Assembly (NCBI RefSeq): GCF_002250055.1
Contig: NZ_CP018866.1
Coordinates: 16,001 to 80,000, forward strand
Source: Sutcliffiella cohnii
Lineage (GTDB): Bacteria; Bacillota; Bacilli; Bacillales; Bacillaceae_I
Length of the DNA stretch: 64,000 nucleotides
Reading direction: 5' to 3'
A program made the translations under genes and the position numbers. The notes beneath the pieces are model-generated. The model saw only the letters and a program-made list of their open reading frames with translations. It did no database searches and was not told the origin of the DNA. Positions 8,177 to 18,661 of this stretch are shown piece by piece; the stretch's first letter is position 1; each line of letters opens with the position of its first letter.

Positions 8177-8355
8177 TAATGGAAAATGAAACGATTGATC
8201 AATGTCTTGATCGGATGAAAAGTGAGGGGTATATACCGACAAGGCGGATGGAGGAACCAATTTTTCAAGAAGTCGAGAGAAATGGTAAAAAAGAAGTAGA
8301 ACCATGTGGAAGAAAAATTGTTTTTGAAGGACGTTTAATGAATCCAGAAGGATAA
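8140..8355 (+). CDS. yebG: NETI motif-containing protein YebG
   Basis: A 71-residue basic, soluble protein. It contains [20 protein letters not shown], with the NETI motif that names the family, and ends in [10 protein letters not shown]. It overlaps yebE by 37 bases, and the same pair precedes purE in B. subtilis. Function unknown; conserved in Bacillaceae. The ATG at 8140 is preceded by AAGAAAGGAAAATTAAAGA inside yebE. The PurR-type boxes and pur promoter start right after its stop, so it is probably transcribed with yebE rather than with pur. Confidence 0.88.
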   Translation: MAKKTKGKQNFVVMENETIDQCLDRMKSEGYIPTRRMEEPIFQEVERNGKKEVEPCGRKIVFEGRLMNPEG

Positions 8356-8363
8356 ATGCGCGA

Positions 8364-8407
8364 AAACACGAACATTAAATACAAAAAGTGTAGCATCGTT
8401 CGAAAAT
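8364..8407. promoter_or_regulatory. paired PurR-type boxes
   Basis: AAACACGAACATT at 8364-8376 and, on the opposite strand, ATTTTCGAACGAT at 8395-8407 both carry the CGAAC core with an A/T-rich flank and resemble the PurBox consensus of B. subtilis (AWWWCCGAACWWT). They face each other with 18 bases between them, just before the -35 element. In B. subtilis PurR binds such pairs and represses the operon when PRPP is low. Confidence 0.7.
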
Positions 8408-8411
8408 AACA

Positions 8412-8441
8412 TTGACAGTGTTAGATAACCCCTGTTAAGAT
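8412..8441 (+). promoter_or_regulatory. SigA promoter of the pur operon
   Basis: A perfect TTGACA (8412-8417) is followed after 18 bases by TAAGAT (8436-8441). It lies between the PurR-type boxes and the riboswitch. Confidence 0.75.
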
Positions 8442-8470
8442 AGTGTTAGAAGTTAGAATAGTTATACGTA

Positions 8471-8539
8471 CCTCATATAATCTTGGGAATATGGCCCATA
8501 AGTTTCTACCCGACTTCCGTAAAAAGTTGGACTATGAGG
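8471..8539 (+). promoter_or_regulatory. guanine-type purine riboswitch aptamer
   Basis: P1 is formed by CCTCATA (8471-8477) and TATGAGG (8533-8539). The conserved core ATAATCTTGGGAATATGGC, AGTTTCTACC and GACTATG is present. The C following GA in GACTATG corresponds to position 74 and marks a guanine rather than adenine sensor. Guanine or hypoxanthine binding would favour the downstream terminator and shut off purine synthesis. Confidence 0.95.
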
Positions 8540-8594
8540 GAGAGAGCTATCTTTTTTCAGATGGCTGCTTGGCGCTATTTTTTTATTAAAATAT

Positions 8595-8655
8595 GCTCAG
8601 GTAGACTTTCTTTCCCTTATTGTTGGAAGGAGTCTATCTGGGCTTTTATTATTTT
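8595..8655 (+). terminator. riboswitch-controlled terminator before purE
   Basis: GCTCAGGTAGACT (8595-8607) pairs with AGTCTATCTGGGC (8631-8643), 13 bases per arm with one wobble, followed by TTTTATTATTTT. It is the expression platform of the guanine riboswitch. Confidence 0.9.
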
Positions 8656-8705
8656 CTCATAATTTAACAGTAAAACTTTTTTGTTTATAGAAAAGGAGCG
8701 AGAGA

Positions 8706-9194
8706 ATGAGTGCACAAGTAGGTGTGATCATGGGGAGTACGTCAGATTGGGAAACGATGAAGCATAGTTGTGAGGTTTTAGATGAATTACAAATAGTATA
8801 CGAGAAAAAAGTTGTATCAGCTCACCGAACACCAGATTTAATGTTTTCCTATGCAGAAACAGCAAGAACTCGAGGTTTAAAAGTAATCATTGCAGGTGCT
8901 GGAGGGGCAGCGCATTTACCTGGAATGGTTGCAGCGAAAACAACACTTCCTGTTATCGGAGTTCCTGTTCAATCAAAAGCTCTAAACGGACTAGATTCAT
9001 TATTATCAATTGTACAAATGCCAGGTGGAGTTCCGGTTGCAACGGTTGCTATCGGGAAAGCTGGTGCTACAAATGCTGGACTACTAGCTGCTCAAATAAT
9101 TGGAAGTTTTAACGATGAAGTAGCTACTCGTTTAGAAACTAGACGTGAAATGACAAAACAAAAAGTGTTAGAAAGCAGTGAAGACCTTGTATAA
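8706..9194 (+). CDS. purE: N5-carboxyaminoimidazole ribonucleotide mutase PurE
   Basis: 162 residues, the size of class I PurE. It converts N5-CAIR to CAIR in IMP synthesis, working with PurK. Near the start is [15 protein letters not shown] with the phosphate-binding GSxSD motif, then SAHRTPD and [15 protein letters not shown], which form the active site. The ATG follows AAAAGGAGCGAGAGA. It is the first gene behind the riboswitch and overlaps purK by 17 bases. Confidence 0.97.
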   Translation: MSAQVGVIMGSTSDWETMKHSCEVLDELQIVYEKKVVSAHRTPDLMFSYAETARTRGLKVIIAGAGGAAHLPGMVAAKTTLPVIGVPVQSKALNGLDSLLSIVQMPGGVPVATVAIGKAGATNAGLLAAQIIGSFNDEVATRLETRREMTKQKVLESSEDLV

Positions 9195-10308
9195 ATCAAT
9201 TTTACCCCCACAAACAATTGGTATTATCGGCGGTGGACAATTAGGTAGAATGATGGCGTTATCAGCACGAGCGATGGGCTATTCCATTGCAGTATTGGAC
9301 CCTACGCCTAATTCTCCATGTGGTCAAATAGCGGATATCGAAATTACTGCCTCGTTTGATGATTTAGAAAGCATCCAAAAGTTAGCTAAAGTTTCGGACG
9401 TAATTACGTACGAGTTTGAAAATATAAACTATGAAACTCTTCTTTGGTTAGAAGAAAATGCCTATCTTCCACAAGGAAGCAACGTGTTAAAGCAAACACA
9501 GCATCGTGTACATGAAAAAAAAATGATTAAAAAAGCAGGGCTTGACGTAGCACCGTATAAACAAGTTGTCGATAAAGCTCAATTAAACGAAGCAATTGAA
9601 GAATTAGGATTACCAGCAGTATTAAAAACTTGTCGCTTTGGTTATGACGGGAAAGGTCAAGTAGTTATTAAGAGTGAAAACGATATAGAAAAGGCAACAG
9701 CGCTTTTAGCACATGGAGAATGCGTGTTAGAAAAATGGATTTCGTTCGAAAAGGAAATTTCAGTCGTCGTAACAAGAGGTACTAACGGTGAAACGGACGT
9801 GTTTCCAGTGGCGGAAAACATTCATAAGGACAATATTTTACACCAAACGATTGTACCTGCTAGAGTTTCACAACAATTAAAGAAACAAGCGATAGAAGCG
9901 GCAACCAATCTAGCCGAGCATGTTGGCCTAATTGGGACGTTAGCTGTTGAGATGTTCGTACTAAATGAAGAAACGATTTTCATTAATGAATTGGCGCCTC
10001 GACCGCATAATTCAGGGCATTTTTCAATAGATGCATGTGAAACATCCCAATTTGAACAGCACGTTCGAGCAATATGTGGCTTACCTCTTGGAAAAACAAC
10101 ATTATGGAATTCCGTCGTGATGGTAAACCTATTAGGAGAAAATATGGATGCAGGAATTGCTTTTTTTGAACAAAACCGCGACGGAAAGCTACATCTATAT
10201 GGAAAAGAAGAGAAAAAAGAGAAGAGAAAAATGGGGCATTTAAATATCGTAAGTGATACAGTTGAAATTGCTTTGAAAAAAGCAAACGAGCTTACAGTCG
10301 AAGTATAA
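9178..10308 (+). CDS. purK: 5-(carboxyamino)imidazole ribonucleotide synthase PurK
   Basis: 376 residues, an ATP-grasp enzyme that carboxylates AIR to N5-CAIR with ATP and bicarbonate. The N-terminal domain begins [17 protein letters not shown]; the ATP-grasp core holds GYDGKGQ and [16 protein letters not shown], and [18 protein letters not shown] is the catalytic metal-binding part. The start is GTG 9178, inside purE; no better start lies nearby, and translation is probably coupled to purE. Confidence 0.96.
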   Translation: MKTLYKSILPPQTIGIIGGGQLGRMMALSARAMGYSIAVLDPTPNSPCGQIADIEITASFDDLESIQKLAKVSDVITYEFENINYETLLWLEENAYLPQGSNVLKQTQHRVHEKKMIKKAGLDVAPYKQVVDKAQLNEAIEELGLPAVLKTCRFGYDGKGQVVIKSENDIEKATALLAHGECVLEKWISFEKEISVVVTRGTNGETDVFPVAENIHKDNILHQTIVPARVSQQLKKQAIEAATNLAEHVGLIGTLAVEMFVLNEETIFINELAPRPHNSGHFSIDACETSQFEQHVRAICGLPLGKTTLWNSVVMVNLLGENMDAGIAFFEQNRDGKLHLYGKEEKKEKRKMGHLNIVSDTVEIALKKANELTVEV

Positions 10309-10326
10309 GAACGGAGGAAGTCAACG

Positions 10327-11619
10327 ATGATCGAACGTTACTCAAGACCAGAAATGGCTGCTATTTGGACAGATGAAAATAAATTCAAAGCTTGGTTAGA
10401 AGTAGAAATCCTAGCATGTGAAGCATGGGCAGAATTAGGGGAAATCCCGAAAGAAGACGTGAAAATTTTGCGTGAAAAAGCGTCTTTCGATATAAATCGA
10501 ATTTATGAGATTGAAGAAGAAACTCGTCATGACGTTGTTGCTTTTACGAGAGCAGTATCGGAAACGCTAGGAGACGAGAAAAAATGGGTGCATTACGGAT
10601 TAACTTCAACAGACGTTGTTGATACAGCATTATCTTATTTAGTCAAACAAGCAAACACCATACTTCTTCAAGACTTGGAACGGTTTGTCGCGATATTAAA
10701 GGAAAAAGCACAAGAACATAAATATACCGTGATGATGGGAAGAACGCACGGAGTACATGCGGAGCCTACTACTTTTGGTCTTAAGTTAGCGCTTTGGTAT
10801 GAAGAAATGAAGCGTAATGTTGAGCGTTTTAAGCAAGCTTCTGCCGGAATTGAATTCGGAAAGATTTCTGGAGCGGTTGGAACATACGCCAACATCGACC
10901 CTTTCGTAGAGCAATATGTGTGTGAAAAATTAGGTTTACAAGCAGCACCTATTTCAACTCAAACATTACAACGCGATCGACACGCTCACTATATGAGCAC
11001 ATTAGCATTAATTGCTTCTTCAATAGAAAAGTTTGCCGTTGAAATTCGCGGTTTACAAAAGAGTGAGACTCGTGAAGTAGAAGAGTTTTTCGCAAAAGGA
11101 CAGAAAGGTTCCTCAGCGATGCCACATAAACGGAACCCAATTGGATCTGAGAATATGACTGGGCTAGCACGTGTCATTCGTGGGTATATGATGACTGCCT
11201 ATGAAAATGTACCGTTATGGCATGAACGTGATATTTCTCATTCATCCGCAGAAAGAATCATTCTTCCGGATGCGACAATTGCTTTAAATTACATGTTAAA
11301 TCGTTTCGGCAATATCGTGAAAAATTTAACGGTGTTTCCAGATAATATGAAGCGTAATATGGACCGTACGTTAGGACTAATTTATTCGCAACGTGTTCTA
11401 TTAGCGCTTATCGATACTGGCATGAGCCGTGAAGAAGCATATGATACGGTTCAACCGAAAGCGATGGAAGCATGGGAAAAACAAGTAGCTTTTCGTCAAC
11501 TTGTAGAAGGCGAAGGGAAAATCACATCCCGTTTAACTGCGGCTCAGATTGAAGACTGCTTTGATTACAACTACCATTTACAGCATGTGGATACGATTTT
11601 CACGAGATTAGGACTATAA
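10327..11619 (+). CDS. purB: adenylosuccinate lyase PurB
   Basis: 430 residues of the fumarase/aspartase superfamily. The signature [17 protein letters not shown], with the flexible catalytic serine loop, lies near 260-280; the general acid region [14 protein letters not shown] is near 140, and TSTDVVDTA near 90. It acts twice, releasing fumarate from SAICAR (giving AICAR) and from adenylosuccinate (giving AMP). ATG 10327 follows ACGGAGGAAGTCAACG. A pair of alternative hairpins follows it before purC. Confidence 0.97.
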   Translation: MIERYSRPEMAAIWTDENKFKAWLEVEILACEAWAELGEIPKEDVKILREKASFDINRIYEIEEETRHDVVAFTRAVSETLGDEKKWVHYGLTSTDVVDTALSYLVKQANTILLQDLERFVAILKEKAQEHKYTVMMGRTHGVHAEPTTFGLKLALWYEEMKRNVERFKQASAGIEFGKISGAVGTYANIDPFVEQYVCEKLGLQAAPISTQTLQRDRHAHYMSTLALIASSIEKFAVEIRGLQKSETREVEEFFAKGQKGSSAMPHKRNPIGSENMTGLARVIRGYMMTAYENVPLWHERDISHSSAERIILPDATIALNYMLNRFGNIVKNLTVFPDNMKRNMDRTLGLIYSQRVLLALIDTGMSREEAYDTVQPKAMEAWEKQVAFRQLVEGEGKITSRLTAAQIEDCFDYNYHLQHVDTIFTRLGL

Positions 11620-11624
11620 AAAGG

Positions 11625-11660
11625 TGGGGGACTTTGCTCCCCCAAATAGAAAGATTGGGG
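11625..11660 (+). other. two mutually exclusive hairpins between purB and purC
   Basis: GGGGG (11626-11630) can pair with CCCCC (11639-11643). The same C run can instead pair onward, CCCCAA (11640-11645) with TTGGGG (11655-11660). The second hairpin covers the only ribosome-binding-like G run of purC, which lies eight bases before its ATG. No T run follows, so it is not a terminator. A translational or mRNA-processing role is inference. Confidence 0.55.
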
Positions 11661-11668
11661 CGATCTTC

Positions 11669-12394
11669 ATGGACATTCAAAAATTGGATCTAATGTATGA
11701 AGGTAAGGCGAAAAAAGTATATGCAACAAATGATGATACTATCGTTTGGTTAGAATATAAAAATAGCGCGACAGCCTTTAATGGAGAAAAGAAAGCAAGT
11801 ATTGAAGGGAAAGGTAGATTAAATAATCTTATTACTAGTTTCCTATTTTCCGAGCTTCAAAAAGCTGGAGTAGAAAATCACTTTGTTCAGCAGCTTTCTG
11901 AGACAGAACAACTTGTAAAAAAAGTAACGATCATCCCTTTAGAAGTTGTAGTAAGAAACGTAACAGCAGGCAGTATGGCGAAGCGTTTAGGTATAGAAGA
12001 AGGTCTACCTTTAAAGAAGCCAATCGTAGAGTTTTATTATAAGGATGATGAATTAGGTGACCCGTTAATTACAGAGGACCATATTGCCTTGCTTGAATTA
12101 GCTACTCCTGAAGAAGTAGCTGAATTAAAAGTGCTTGCAGGAAAAGTGAACTTATTTTTATCTGACTTTTTCGAACAAAAAGATATTAGATTAATAGATT
12201 TTAAGTTAGAGTTTGGAAAGACATTGGATGGGAATATCGTTCTTGCGGATGAAATTTCTCCTGATACTTGTCGACTATGGGATAAACATACGAATGAAAA
12301 GCTAGATAAAGATGTGTTTCGTCGTGATTTAGGCAATTTAACAAAAGCATATGAACAAATACTACACCGAATCGGAGGCAACGCTCATGTATAA
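11669..12394 (+). CDS. purC: SAICAR synthetase PurC
   Basis: 241 residues, matching B. subtilis PurC in length. It joins aspartate to CAIR with ATP. It starts MDIQKLDLMYEGKAKKVY, with the conserved YEGKAK nucleotide loop; IPLEVVVRN lies near 85, DPLITEDH near 130, and LIDFKLEFG plus DEISPDTCRLWD near 190. A GTG 45 bases upstream would add residues not usual in PurC and is rejected. It overlaps purS by eight bases. Confidence 0.97.
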   Translation: MDIQKLDLMYEGKAKKVYATNDDTIVWLEYKNSATAFNGEKKASIEGKGRLNNLITSFLFSELQKAGVENHFVQQLSETEQLVKKVTIIPLEVVVRNVTAGSMAKRLGIEEGLPLKKPIVEFYYKDDELGDPLITEDHIALLELATPEEVAELKVLAGKVNLFLSDFFEQKDIRLIDFKLEFGKTLDGNIVLADEISPDTCRLWDKHTNEKLDKDVFRRDLGNLTKAYEQILHRIGGNAHV

Positions 12395-12641
12395 AGTAAA
12401 AGTTTTCGTTACGTTAAGGGAAAGTGTTTTAGATCCACAAGGAACAGCAGTAAAAAGCTCACTTCATTCTCTTTCTTACAATGAAGTAGAAGATGTTCGT
12501 ATTGGAAAATATTTAGAATTAACAATTGCAAAGTCAGAGCGCGACTTAGATGTACTAGTAAAAGAAATGTGTGAAAAGCTGTTAGCTAATACTGTTATTG
12601 AAGATTATCGTTATGAGGTGGAGGAGGTTGTTCCTTCATGA
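12387..12641 (+). CDS. purS: phosphoribosylformylglycinamidine synthase subunit PurS
   Basis: 84 residues, a small dimeric protein with the [17 protein letters not shown] start typical of PurS. It bridges PurQ and PurL in the three-part FGAM synthase and helps channel ammonia. The start at ATG 12387 has CGGAGGCAACGCTC before it. It overlaps purC and also purQ (by four bases), consistent with equal synthesis of complex partners. Confidence 0.97.
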   Translation: MYKVKVFVTLRESVLDPQGTAVKSSLHSLSYNEVEDVRIGKYLELTIAKSERDLDVLVKEMCEKLLANTVIEDYRYEVEEVVPS

Positions 12642-13324
12642 AATTTGCAGTAATCGTGTTTCCTGGTTCTAACTGTGATGTAGATATGTTTCATGCGATT
12701 AAAGATGAACTAGGACAAGAGGTAGAGTACGTTTGGCATGATGCTACTAATTTAGATGAATACGATGGCATCTTACTTCCTGGTGGTTTTTCTTACGGAG
12801 ATTACTTACGCTCTGGAGCGATTGCAAGATTTTCAAACGTTATGAATGAAGTGGTAAAAGCTGCAGAACAAGGTAAGCCAGTATTAGGTGTTTGTAACGG
12901 ATTCCAAATTTTATTAGAGTCTGGACTTTTACCAGGTGCTATGCAAAGAAATAAAGGGTTAAAGTTCATATGCAGAACGGTTCCTCTTCGCGTAGAAAAC
13001 GATAAAACGATGTTTACGAGTGAGTACGAAAATGGAGAAGAAATAATGATTCCAATCGCTCATGGTGAAGGAAATTACTATTGTGATGAAGCAACGCTTG
13101 CAACGTTAAGAGAGAATAATCAAATTGTGTTTCGTTATGCAGGTGACAATCCGAACGGAAGTTTAGATTCTATTGCTGGAATTGTCAATGAAAAAGGAAA
13201 TGTATTAGGTATGATGCCACATCCTGAACGTGCTGTTAGTGAGCTTTTAGGTAGTGCAGACGGATTGAAATTATTTAAATCCATTGTCCGAAACTGGAGG
13301 GAAACATATGTCGTTACTTCTTGA
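12638..13324 (+). CDS. purQ: phosphoribosylformylglycinamidine synthase glutaminase subunit PurQ
   Basis: 228 residues, a class I glutamine amidotransferase. The nucleophile cysteine is in GVCNGFQIL (about residue 86), and the His-Glu pair in [13 protein letters not shown] near the C-terminus. It starts [15 protein letters not shown], typical of PurQ. It supplies ammonia from glutamine to PurL. GGAGGAGGTTG precedes the ATG; the 3' end overlaps purL by 17 bases. Confidence 0.97.
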   Translation: MKFAVIVFPGSNCDVDMFHAIKDELGQEVEYVWHDATNLDEYDGILLPGGFSYGDYLRSGAIARFSNVMNEVVKAAEQGKPVLGVCNGFQILLESGLLPGAMQRNKGLKFICRTVPLRVENDKTMFTSEYENGEEIMIPIAHGEGNYYCDEATLATLRENNQIVFRYAGDNPNGSLDSIAGIVNEKGNVLGMMPHPERAVSELLGSADGLKLFKSIVRNWRETYVVTS

Positions 13325-15533
13325 GCCAAATCCAATAAAAATTAAAGATGAAAAAATATATAGAGAAATGGGATTGAGTGATGAAGAGTTCTCTATGATA
13401 GAGAATATTCTTGGTCGCTTACCAAACTACACAGAAACAGGCCTATTTTCCGTCATGTGGTCAGAACATTGTAGTTATAAAAATTCAAAGCCTGTGTTAC
13501 GCAAGTTCCCAACAGAAGGGCCACACGTTTTACAAGGTCCTGGTGAAGGAGCGGGAATCGTTGATATCGGTGATAACCAAGCAGTAGTTTTTAAAATTGA
13601 AAGTCATAACCATCCTTCTGCCATTGAACCGTATCAAGGTGCTGCAACTGGTGTAGGTGGAATTATTCGTGATGTATTTTCAATGGGAGCGCGTCCTATC
13701 GCTCTATTAAACTCTTTAAGATTCGGGGAGCTGACAAACCCACGAGTAAAGTATTTGTTTGAAGAAGTGGTGGCAGGTATAGCTGGCTACGGAAATTGTA
13801 TCGGTATTCCAACTGTTGGGGGAGAGGTCCAATTTGATCCTTCCTATGAAGGAAATCCGTTAGTAAATGCTATGTGTGTTGGTATCATTAACCATGAAGA
13901 TATAAAAAAAGGGCAAGCAAAAGGTGTCGGAAACACAGTCATGTATGTTGGAGCAAAAACAGGACGTGACGGTATTCACGGAGCGACCTTTGCATCAGAA
14001 GAACTATCAGAAGCTTCTGAAGAAAAACGACCAGCTGTTCAAGTTGGTGACCCATTCATGGAAAAATTATTATTAGAAGCATGTCTAGAAATAGTGAAAT
14101 GGGACGGCCTTGTCGGAATTCAAGATATGGGAGCTGCTGGATTAACGAGCTCATCTGCAGAAATGGCTTCAAAAGCAGGCTCTGGAATTGAAATGAACTT
14201 AGATTTAGTACCTCAACGTGAAACAGGTATGACTGGCTATGAGATGATGCTTTCTGAGTCACAAGAGCGCATGTTAATTGTCGTAGAAAAAGGTCGTGAG
14301 CATGAAGCACAAAAAATTGTTGAAAAGTATGACTTAGAAGCGGTTGCGATTGGTGTTGTAACAGATGATAAACAGTTGCGTTTAATGCATAACGGGACAG
14401 TAATTGCGGATGTTCCAGTAGACGCCTTAGCAGAGGATGCCCCTGTATACAATAAGCCTTCTAGTGAACCTGCTTATTATAGAGATTTTCAAGAGATGGA
14501 AGTAGAAATTCCAACTGTTTCGAACTATGGGGAAACGTTAATGGAACTACTACAACAACCAACTATTGCTAGTAAAGAGTGGGTATATGATCAATACGAT
14601 TATCAAGTAAGAACAAACACAGTTGTTTGCCCAGGATCAGATGCAGCAGTAGTACGAATTCGTGGGACAGAAAAAGCATTAGCGATGACAACAGACTGTA
14701 ACTCTCGCTACTTATATTTAGATCCTGAAGTTGGTGGAAAAATTGCTGTTGCAGAAGCTGCACGTAATCTAGTATGTTCTGGTGCTCGTCCACTTGCGAT
14801 TACAGATTGCTTAAACTTCGGAAATCCGGAAAAACCAGAAATTTTTTGGCAGTTAGAAAAAGCTGTAGATGGAATGAGCGATGCATGTCGTGAATTACAA
14901 ACACCTGTTATTGGTGGAAACGTATCTCTATATAACGAAACGAACGGTGTAGCAGTTTATCCAACACCAGTAGTTGGTATGGTTGGTTTAATTGAAGATG
15001 TTGAATATGTGACAACACAATCTTTTAAAGAGGCTGGAGATATCATTTTTATGATTGGGGAAACGAAGCCTGAGTTTGGCGGAAGTGAGCTTCAAAAATT
15101 ACAAAATGGCAAAATCTTTGGTGCACCACCTTCCATTGATCTTAACGTTGAGATGAAAAGACAAGCAGAATTGTTAGCCGCAATTCGTAGCGGTTATGTA
15201 CAATCAGCTCACGATATTTCTGAAGGTGGTTTAGCAGTAGCGGTTGCTGAAAGTGTAATGGGAAATGAACATGTAGGAGCAGAGATTCGAGTTCAAGGTG
15301 ATGTAACAACAGCTCTATTTAGTGAAACTCAATCACGTTACATCGTTTCTGTAAAACCAGAACATCGTGAGGCATTTTTAGCATTAGTAGATGCGACGGA
15401 AATAGGTAGCGTAACAAACGATAGTAATTTATCTATTCAAGCTGGAGAGGAAGAAGTTTTACGCCTTACTTCAAACGAAATGACAGCAGCTTGGAAAGGG
15501 GCTATCCCATGCTTACTGAAATCAGAGGCTTAA
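13308..15533 (+). CDS. purL: phosphoribosylformylglycinamidine synthase subunit PurL (small form)
   Basis: 741 residues, the small PurL that needs PurS and PurQ. It carries two AIRS-like halves: [20 protein letters not shown] near residue 95 (active-site histidine and ATP loop) and [15 protein letters not shown] near 635. [13 protein letters not shown] lies near 275. It converts FGAR to FGAM with ATP and ammonia. The start is ATG 13308 with CTGGAGGGAAACAT upstream; the 24-base longer frame lacks a ribosome site. Confidence 0.97.
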   Translation: MSLLLEPNPIKIKDEKIYREMGLSDEEFSMIENILGRLPNYTETGLFSVMWSEHCSYKNSKPVLRKFPTEGPHVLQGPGEGAGIVDIGDNQAVVFKIESHNHPSAIEPYQGAATGVGGIIRDVFSMGARPIALLNSLRFGELTNPRVKYLFEEVVAGIAGYGNCIGIPTVGGEVQFDPSYEGNPLVNAMCVGIINHEDIKKGQAKGVGNTVMYVGAKTGRDGIHGATFASEELSEASEEKRPAVQVGDPFMEKLLLEACLEIVKWDGLVGIQDMGAAGLTSSSAEMASKAGSGIEMNLDLVPQRETGMTGYEMMLSESQERMLIVVEKGREHEAQKIVEKYDLEAVAIGVVTDDKQLRLMHNGTVIADVPVDALAEDAPVYNKPSSEPAYYRDFQEMEVEIPTVSNYGETLMELLQQPTIASKEWVYDQYDYQVRTNTVVCPGSDAAVVRIRGTEKALAMTTDCNSRYLYLDPEVGGKIAVAEAARNLVCSGARPLAITDCLNFGNPEKPEIFWQLEKAVDGMSDACRELQTPVIGGNVSLYNETNGVAVYPTPVVGMVGLIEDVEYVTTQSFKEAGDIIFMIGETKPEFGGSELQKLQNGKIFGAPPSIDLNVEMKRQAELLAAIRSGYVQSAHDISEGGLAVAVAESVMGNEHVGAEIRVQGDVTTALFSETQSRYIVSVKPEHREAFLALVDATEIGSVTNDSNLSIQAGEEEVLRLTSNEMTAAWKGAIPCLLKSEA

Positions 15534-16921
15534 ATGAAGAATGTGGAGTGTTCGGTATTTGGGGACACCCTGAAAGTGCACAAGTAACGTATTACGGATT
15601 GCATAGTCTCCAGCATCGAGGTCAAGAAGGAGCTGGAATAGTAGTTTCTGATGGAGAAAAGCTATCTTGTGTAAAAGGGGAAGGTCTCGTAAACGAAGTA
15701 TTTGCTGGAGGAAAACTGCAGGAGTTACATGGTCGAGCGGCGATAGGTCATGTTCGCTATGCAACAGCAGGCGGGGGTGGCTTTGAAAATGTCCAGCCAC
15801 TTCTCTTCCATTCGCAAACTGGTAGTATTGCTCTCGCACATAACGGAAATTTAGTAAATGCAAACGCGTTGAAATATCAGTTAGAAGGACAAGGAAGTAT
15901 TTTACAAACTAGTTCCGATACAGAAGTGTTAGCACATTTAATTAAACGTAGCGGCTACCCACTTTTTAAAGATAAAGTGAAAAATGCCCTATCACTATTA
16001 AAAGGTGCATATGCCTTTCTTATAATGACAGAAACAGAAATGATGGTCGCGTTAGATCCAAACGGATTACGCCCACTTTCATTAGGAATGTTAGGCGATG
16101 CTTACGTTGTTGCTTCAGAAACGTGCGCGTTTGATATTATTGGTGCAACATACTTGCGTGACGTGGAGCCAGGAGAATTGCTCATTATTAATGATGAAGG
16201 CTTACACTTTGAACGTTTTTCACTTCATACTCAACGAGCTATTTGTAGTATGGAATATATTTATTTTTCTCGTCCAGATAGCAATATTAACGGAATTAAT
16301 GTTCATACCGCACGAAAAAATTTAGGAAAGCAATTAGCAATGGAAGCACCAGTTGATGCAGATGTTGTTACAGGTGTTCCAGATTCCAGTATTTCTGCGG
16401 CGATAGGATATGCAGAATGGGCAGAACTACCGTACGAACTTGGATTAATTAAAAACCGTTATGTTGGACGTACATTCATCCAACCATCCCAAACTCTACG
16501 TGAACAAGGGGTGAAAATGAAACTCTCACCTGTACGTGGAGTGGTAGAAGGAAAAAGAGTGGTTATGGTGGATGACTCGATTGTCCGGGGAACGACGAGT
16601 CGACGTATCATCCAAATGTTAAAAGAGGCAGGAGCAAAAGAAGTACACGTACGAATAAGCTCGCCGCCGATGAAAAATCCGTGCTTTTACGGAATCGACA
16701 CTTCCACACACGAGGAGCTTATTGCTTCTGCTCACTCTGTTGAAGAAATTCGCCAAATGATTGGTGCCGATTCGTTAGCATTTTTAAGTGAGACTGGTAT
16801 GTTAGATGCCATTGGTCGCTCATACGATGGAGAAACTCGTGGACAATGTATGGCATGCTTTACTGGTAAATACCCAACTGAAATATATCCGGATACAGTA
16901 CTACCACACGAAAAGTGTTAA
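15509..16921 (+). CDS. purF: amidophosphoribosyltransferase PurF
   Basis: 470 residues. It catalyses the first committed step, PRPP plus glutamine to phosphoribosylamine. The N-terminal propeptide [11 protein letters not shown] precedes the catalytic cysteine in [11 protein letters not shown], as in the B. subtilis enzyme, where 11 residues are removed. [17 protein letters not shown] is the PRPP site. Cysteines in [16 protein letters not shown] and GQCMACFTG fit the [4Fe-4S] cluster of the Bacillus type. It starts inside purL (25-base overlap) after GGAAAGGGG. Confidence 0.97.
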   Translation: MLTEIRGLNEECGVFGIWGHPESAQVTYYGLHSLQHRGQEGAGIVVSDGEKLSCVKGEGLVNEVFAGGKLQELHGRAAIGHVRYATAGGGGFENVQPLLFHSQTGSIALAHNGNLVNANALKYQLEGQGSILQTSSDTEVLAHLIKRSGYPLFKDKVKNALSLLKGAYAFLIMTETEMMVALDPNGLRPLSLGMLGDAYVVASETCAFDIIGATYLRDVEPGELLIINDEGLHFERFSLHTQRAICSMEYIYFSRPDSNINGINVHTARKNLGKQLAMEAPVDADVVTGVPDSSISAAIGYAEWAELPYELGLIKNRYVGRTFIQPSQTLREQGVKMKLSPVRGVVEGKRVVMVDDSIVRGTTSRRIIQMLKEAGAKEVHVRISSPPMKNPCFYGIDTSTHEELIASAHSVEEIRQMIGADSLAFLSETGMLDAIGRSYDGETRGQCMACFTGKYPTEIYPDTVLPHEKC

Positions 16922-16937
16922 ACGACATAAAAGTTAG

Positions 16938-16961
16938 GAAAGCAGCGGAAACGTTGCTTTC
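16938..16961 (+). other. GNRA-tetraloop hairpin between purF and purM
   Basis: A ten-pair stem, 16938-16947 with 16952-16961 (one G-T pair), is closed by a GAAA tetraloop. It lies in the 115-base gap, the largest inside the operon. The following TCAATTTCC is a poor T run, so a weak attenuator, an RNase entry block or mRNA-stability element is possible. Confidence 0.6.
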
Positions 16962-17036
16962 TCAATTTCCTCTGTATAACCGTAACAATTTTAATAACAA
17001 AGTAGAATAGATTTTCAATCAATTGGAGGGACACAT

Positions 17037-18077
17037 ATGGCAAATGCATACAAACAAGCTGGAGTAGATATAGAAGCAGGCTATGAGGCAGTTACTCGTA
17101 TGAAAAAACATGTTGCGAAAACAGTAAGGCCAGGTGTAATGGGTGGTCTTGGTGGTTTTGGTGGATTGTTCGATTTATCATCAATGGATGTGAAAAACCC
17201 GGTATTAGTATCAGGAACGGACGGGGTTGGAACGAAGTTAATGCTTGCTTTTATGCTAGATAAGCACGATACAATTGGAATGGATGCAGTTGCGATGTGT
17301 GTCAATGATGTTGTAGTGCAAGGGGCTGAGCCGTTATTTTTCTTAGATTATATTGCTTGTGGCAAAGCGAATCCTGAAAAACTAGAACAAATAGTGAAAG
17401 GGATTGCCTCTGGGTGTGAGCAAGCTGGTTGTGGCCTAGTTGGTGGGGAAACGGCAGAAATGCCTGGTATGTATGCTGAGCAAGAATATGATCTTGCTGG
17501 ATTTACAGTCGGAGTCGTGGAAAAGGAAAGGCTTATTACGGGAGAAAAGATTCGACCTGGAAATGTATTAATAGGTCTATCTTCAAGTGGTATTCATAGT
17601 AATGGGTACTCGCTAGTAAGAAAGATAGTTTTTGAGAATAGTAATCTAGCATTAGATAAAACGTATGAAGGATTCACTAAGTCGCTAGGAGAAGAATTAC
17701 TAACGCCAACACGCATTTACGTTAAGCCAATTTTAGAAGTGTTGAAAAAATACGAGGTAAATGGGATGGCACATATTACAGGTGGTGGTTTTATTGAAAA
17801 TATTCCACGTATGCTACCAGAAGGGCTCCAAGCAGAAGTAGACTATGGATCATGGCCAATCCCACCTATCTTTGACTTACTTCAGCAGGCTGGAAACTTA
17901 GACAAAAAAGAGATGTTTAACATTTTTAATATGGGAGTCGGCATGGTGCTAGCGGTAGATGAGGAGATAGTAAGTGACACCATTCATATTTTAGAAGAAC
18001 ATGGAGAAAAGGCTTATATTATTGGACGTGTAAAAGAAGGAGAGGGCATTGTATTTGGTGGAGGAGAAGTGCGATGA
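17037..18077 (+). CDS. purM: phosphoribosylformylglycinamidine cyclo-ligase PurM
   Basis: 346 residues, AIR synthetase, closing FGAM to AIR with ATP. The glycine-rich [15 protein letters not shown] lies near residue 35, with [15 protein letters not shown] near 60, [11 protein letters not shown] near 140 and [12 protein letters not shown] near 245, all standard for PurM. ATG 17037 has ATTGGAGGGACACAT before it. The stop overlaps the purN start by four bases (ATGA). Confidence 0.97.
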   Translation: MANAYKQAGVDIEAGYEAVTRMKKHVAKTVRPGVMGGLGGFGGLFDLSSMDVKNPVLVSGTDGVGTKLMLAFMLDKHDTIGMDAVAMCVNDVVVQGAEPLFFLDYIACGKANPEKLEQIVKGIASGCEQAGCGLVGGETAEMPGMYAEQEYDLAGFTVGVVEKERLITGEKIRPGNVLIGLSSSGIHSNGYSLVRKIVFENSNLALDKTYEGFTKSLGEELLTPTRIYVKPILEVLKKYEVNGMAHITGGGFIENIPRMLPEGLQAEVDYGSWPIPPIFDLLQQAGNLDKKEMFNIFNMGVGMVLAVDEEIVSDTIHILEEHGEKAYIIGRVKEGEGIVFGGGEVR

Positions 18078-18661
18078 TAAAAATGGCAATTTTTGCCTCA
18101 GGAAGTGGTTCTAACTTTCGAGCAATTGTCGAGGCTTGTCGCAACGGTAGCCTTGAAGCTGTTCCTACCTTGCTTGTTTGTGATAAACAGGATGCTAAAG
18201 TAGTAGAGCGAGCAAACGAAGAAAACATTCCAACGTTTGTTTTTTCACCAAAAGAATATGAATCAAAGGTAGCTTTCGAGAATGCCATTTTACATGAATT
18301 ACGTGCGCATAATATTGAGTGGATTGTGTTAGCGGGATATATGAGATTAATAGGGGCGACATTATTATCAGCCTACCCTAAAAAAATTGTAAACGTACAT
18401 CCGTCGTTACTTCCAGACTTTCCAGGTCTTGATGCAGTAGGGCAAGCATTAAAAGAAGGAGTTGGTAAAACGGGTGTTACGATTCATTTTGTTGATGAAG
18501 GGATGGATACTGGCCCGATTATCGCTCAAGGGGAAGTAGAGATTTTACCATTTGATACGAGAGAAACGTTACAACAACGTATACAACAGTTAGAACATGA
18601 GCTTTATCCAAAAACTTTGCAAAATATTTTACACACTGAGAGGAGTTTAACGAAAAGATGA
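18074..18661 (+). CDS. purN: phosphoribosylglycinamide formyltransferase PurN
   Basis: 195 residues. It transfers a formyl group from 10-formyl-tetrahydrofolate to GAR. The phosphate loop [11 protein letters not shown] is at the start; the catalytic [12 protein letters not shown] lies near 105 with its histidine, and [14 protein letters not shown] near 145 carries the conserved aspartate. ATG 18074 overlaps the purM stop, and GAGGAGAAG precedes it. The purH start overlaps its stop in the same ATGA manner. Confidence 0.97.
   Translation: MIKMAIFASGSGSNFRAIVEACRNGSLEAVPTLLVCDKQDAKVVERANEENIPTFVFSPKEYESKVAFENAILHELRAHNIEWIVLAGYMRLIGATLLSAYPKKIVNVHPSLLPDFPGLDAVGQALKEGVGKTGVTIHFVDEGMDTGPIIAQGEVEILPFDTRETLQQRIQQLEHELYPKTLQNILHTERSLTKR

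Noticed and set aside
11624..11668. Upstream GTG start of purC
   Set aside because: It would add 15 residues absent from the family and start inside the hairpin; ATG 11669 gives the B. subtilis length.
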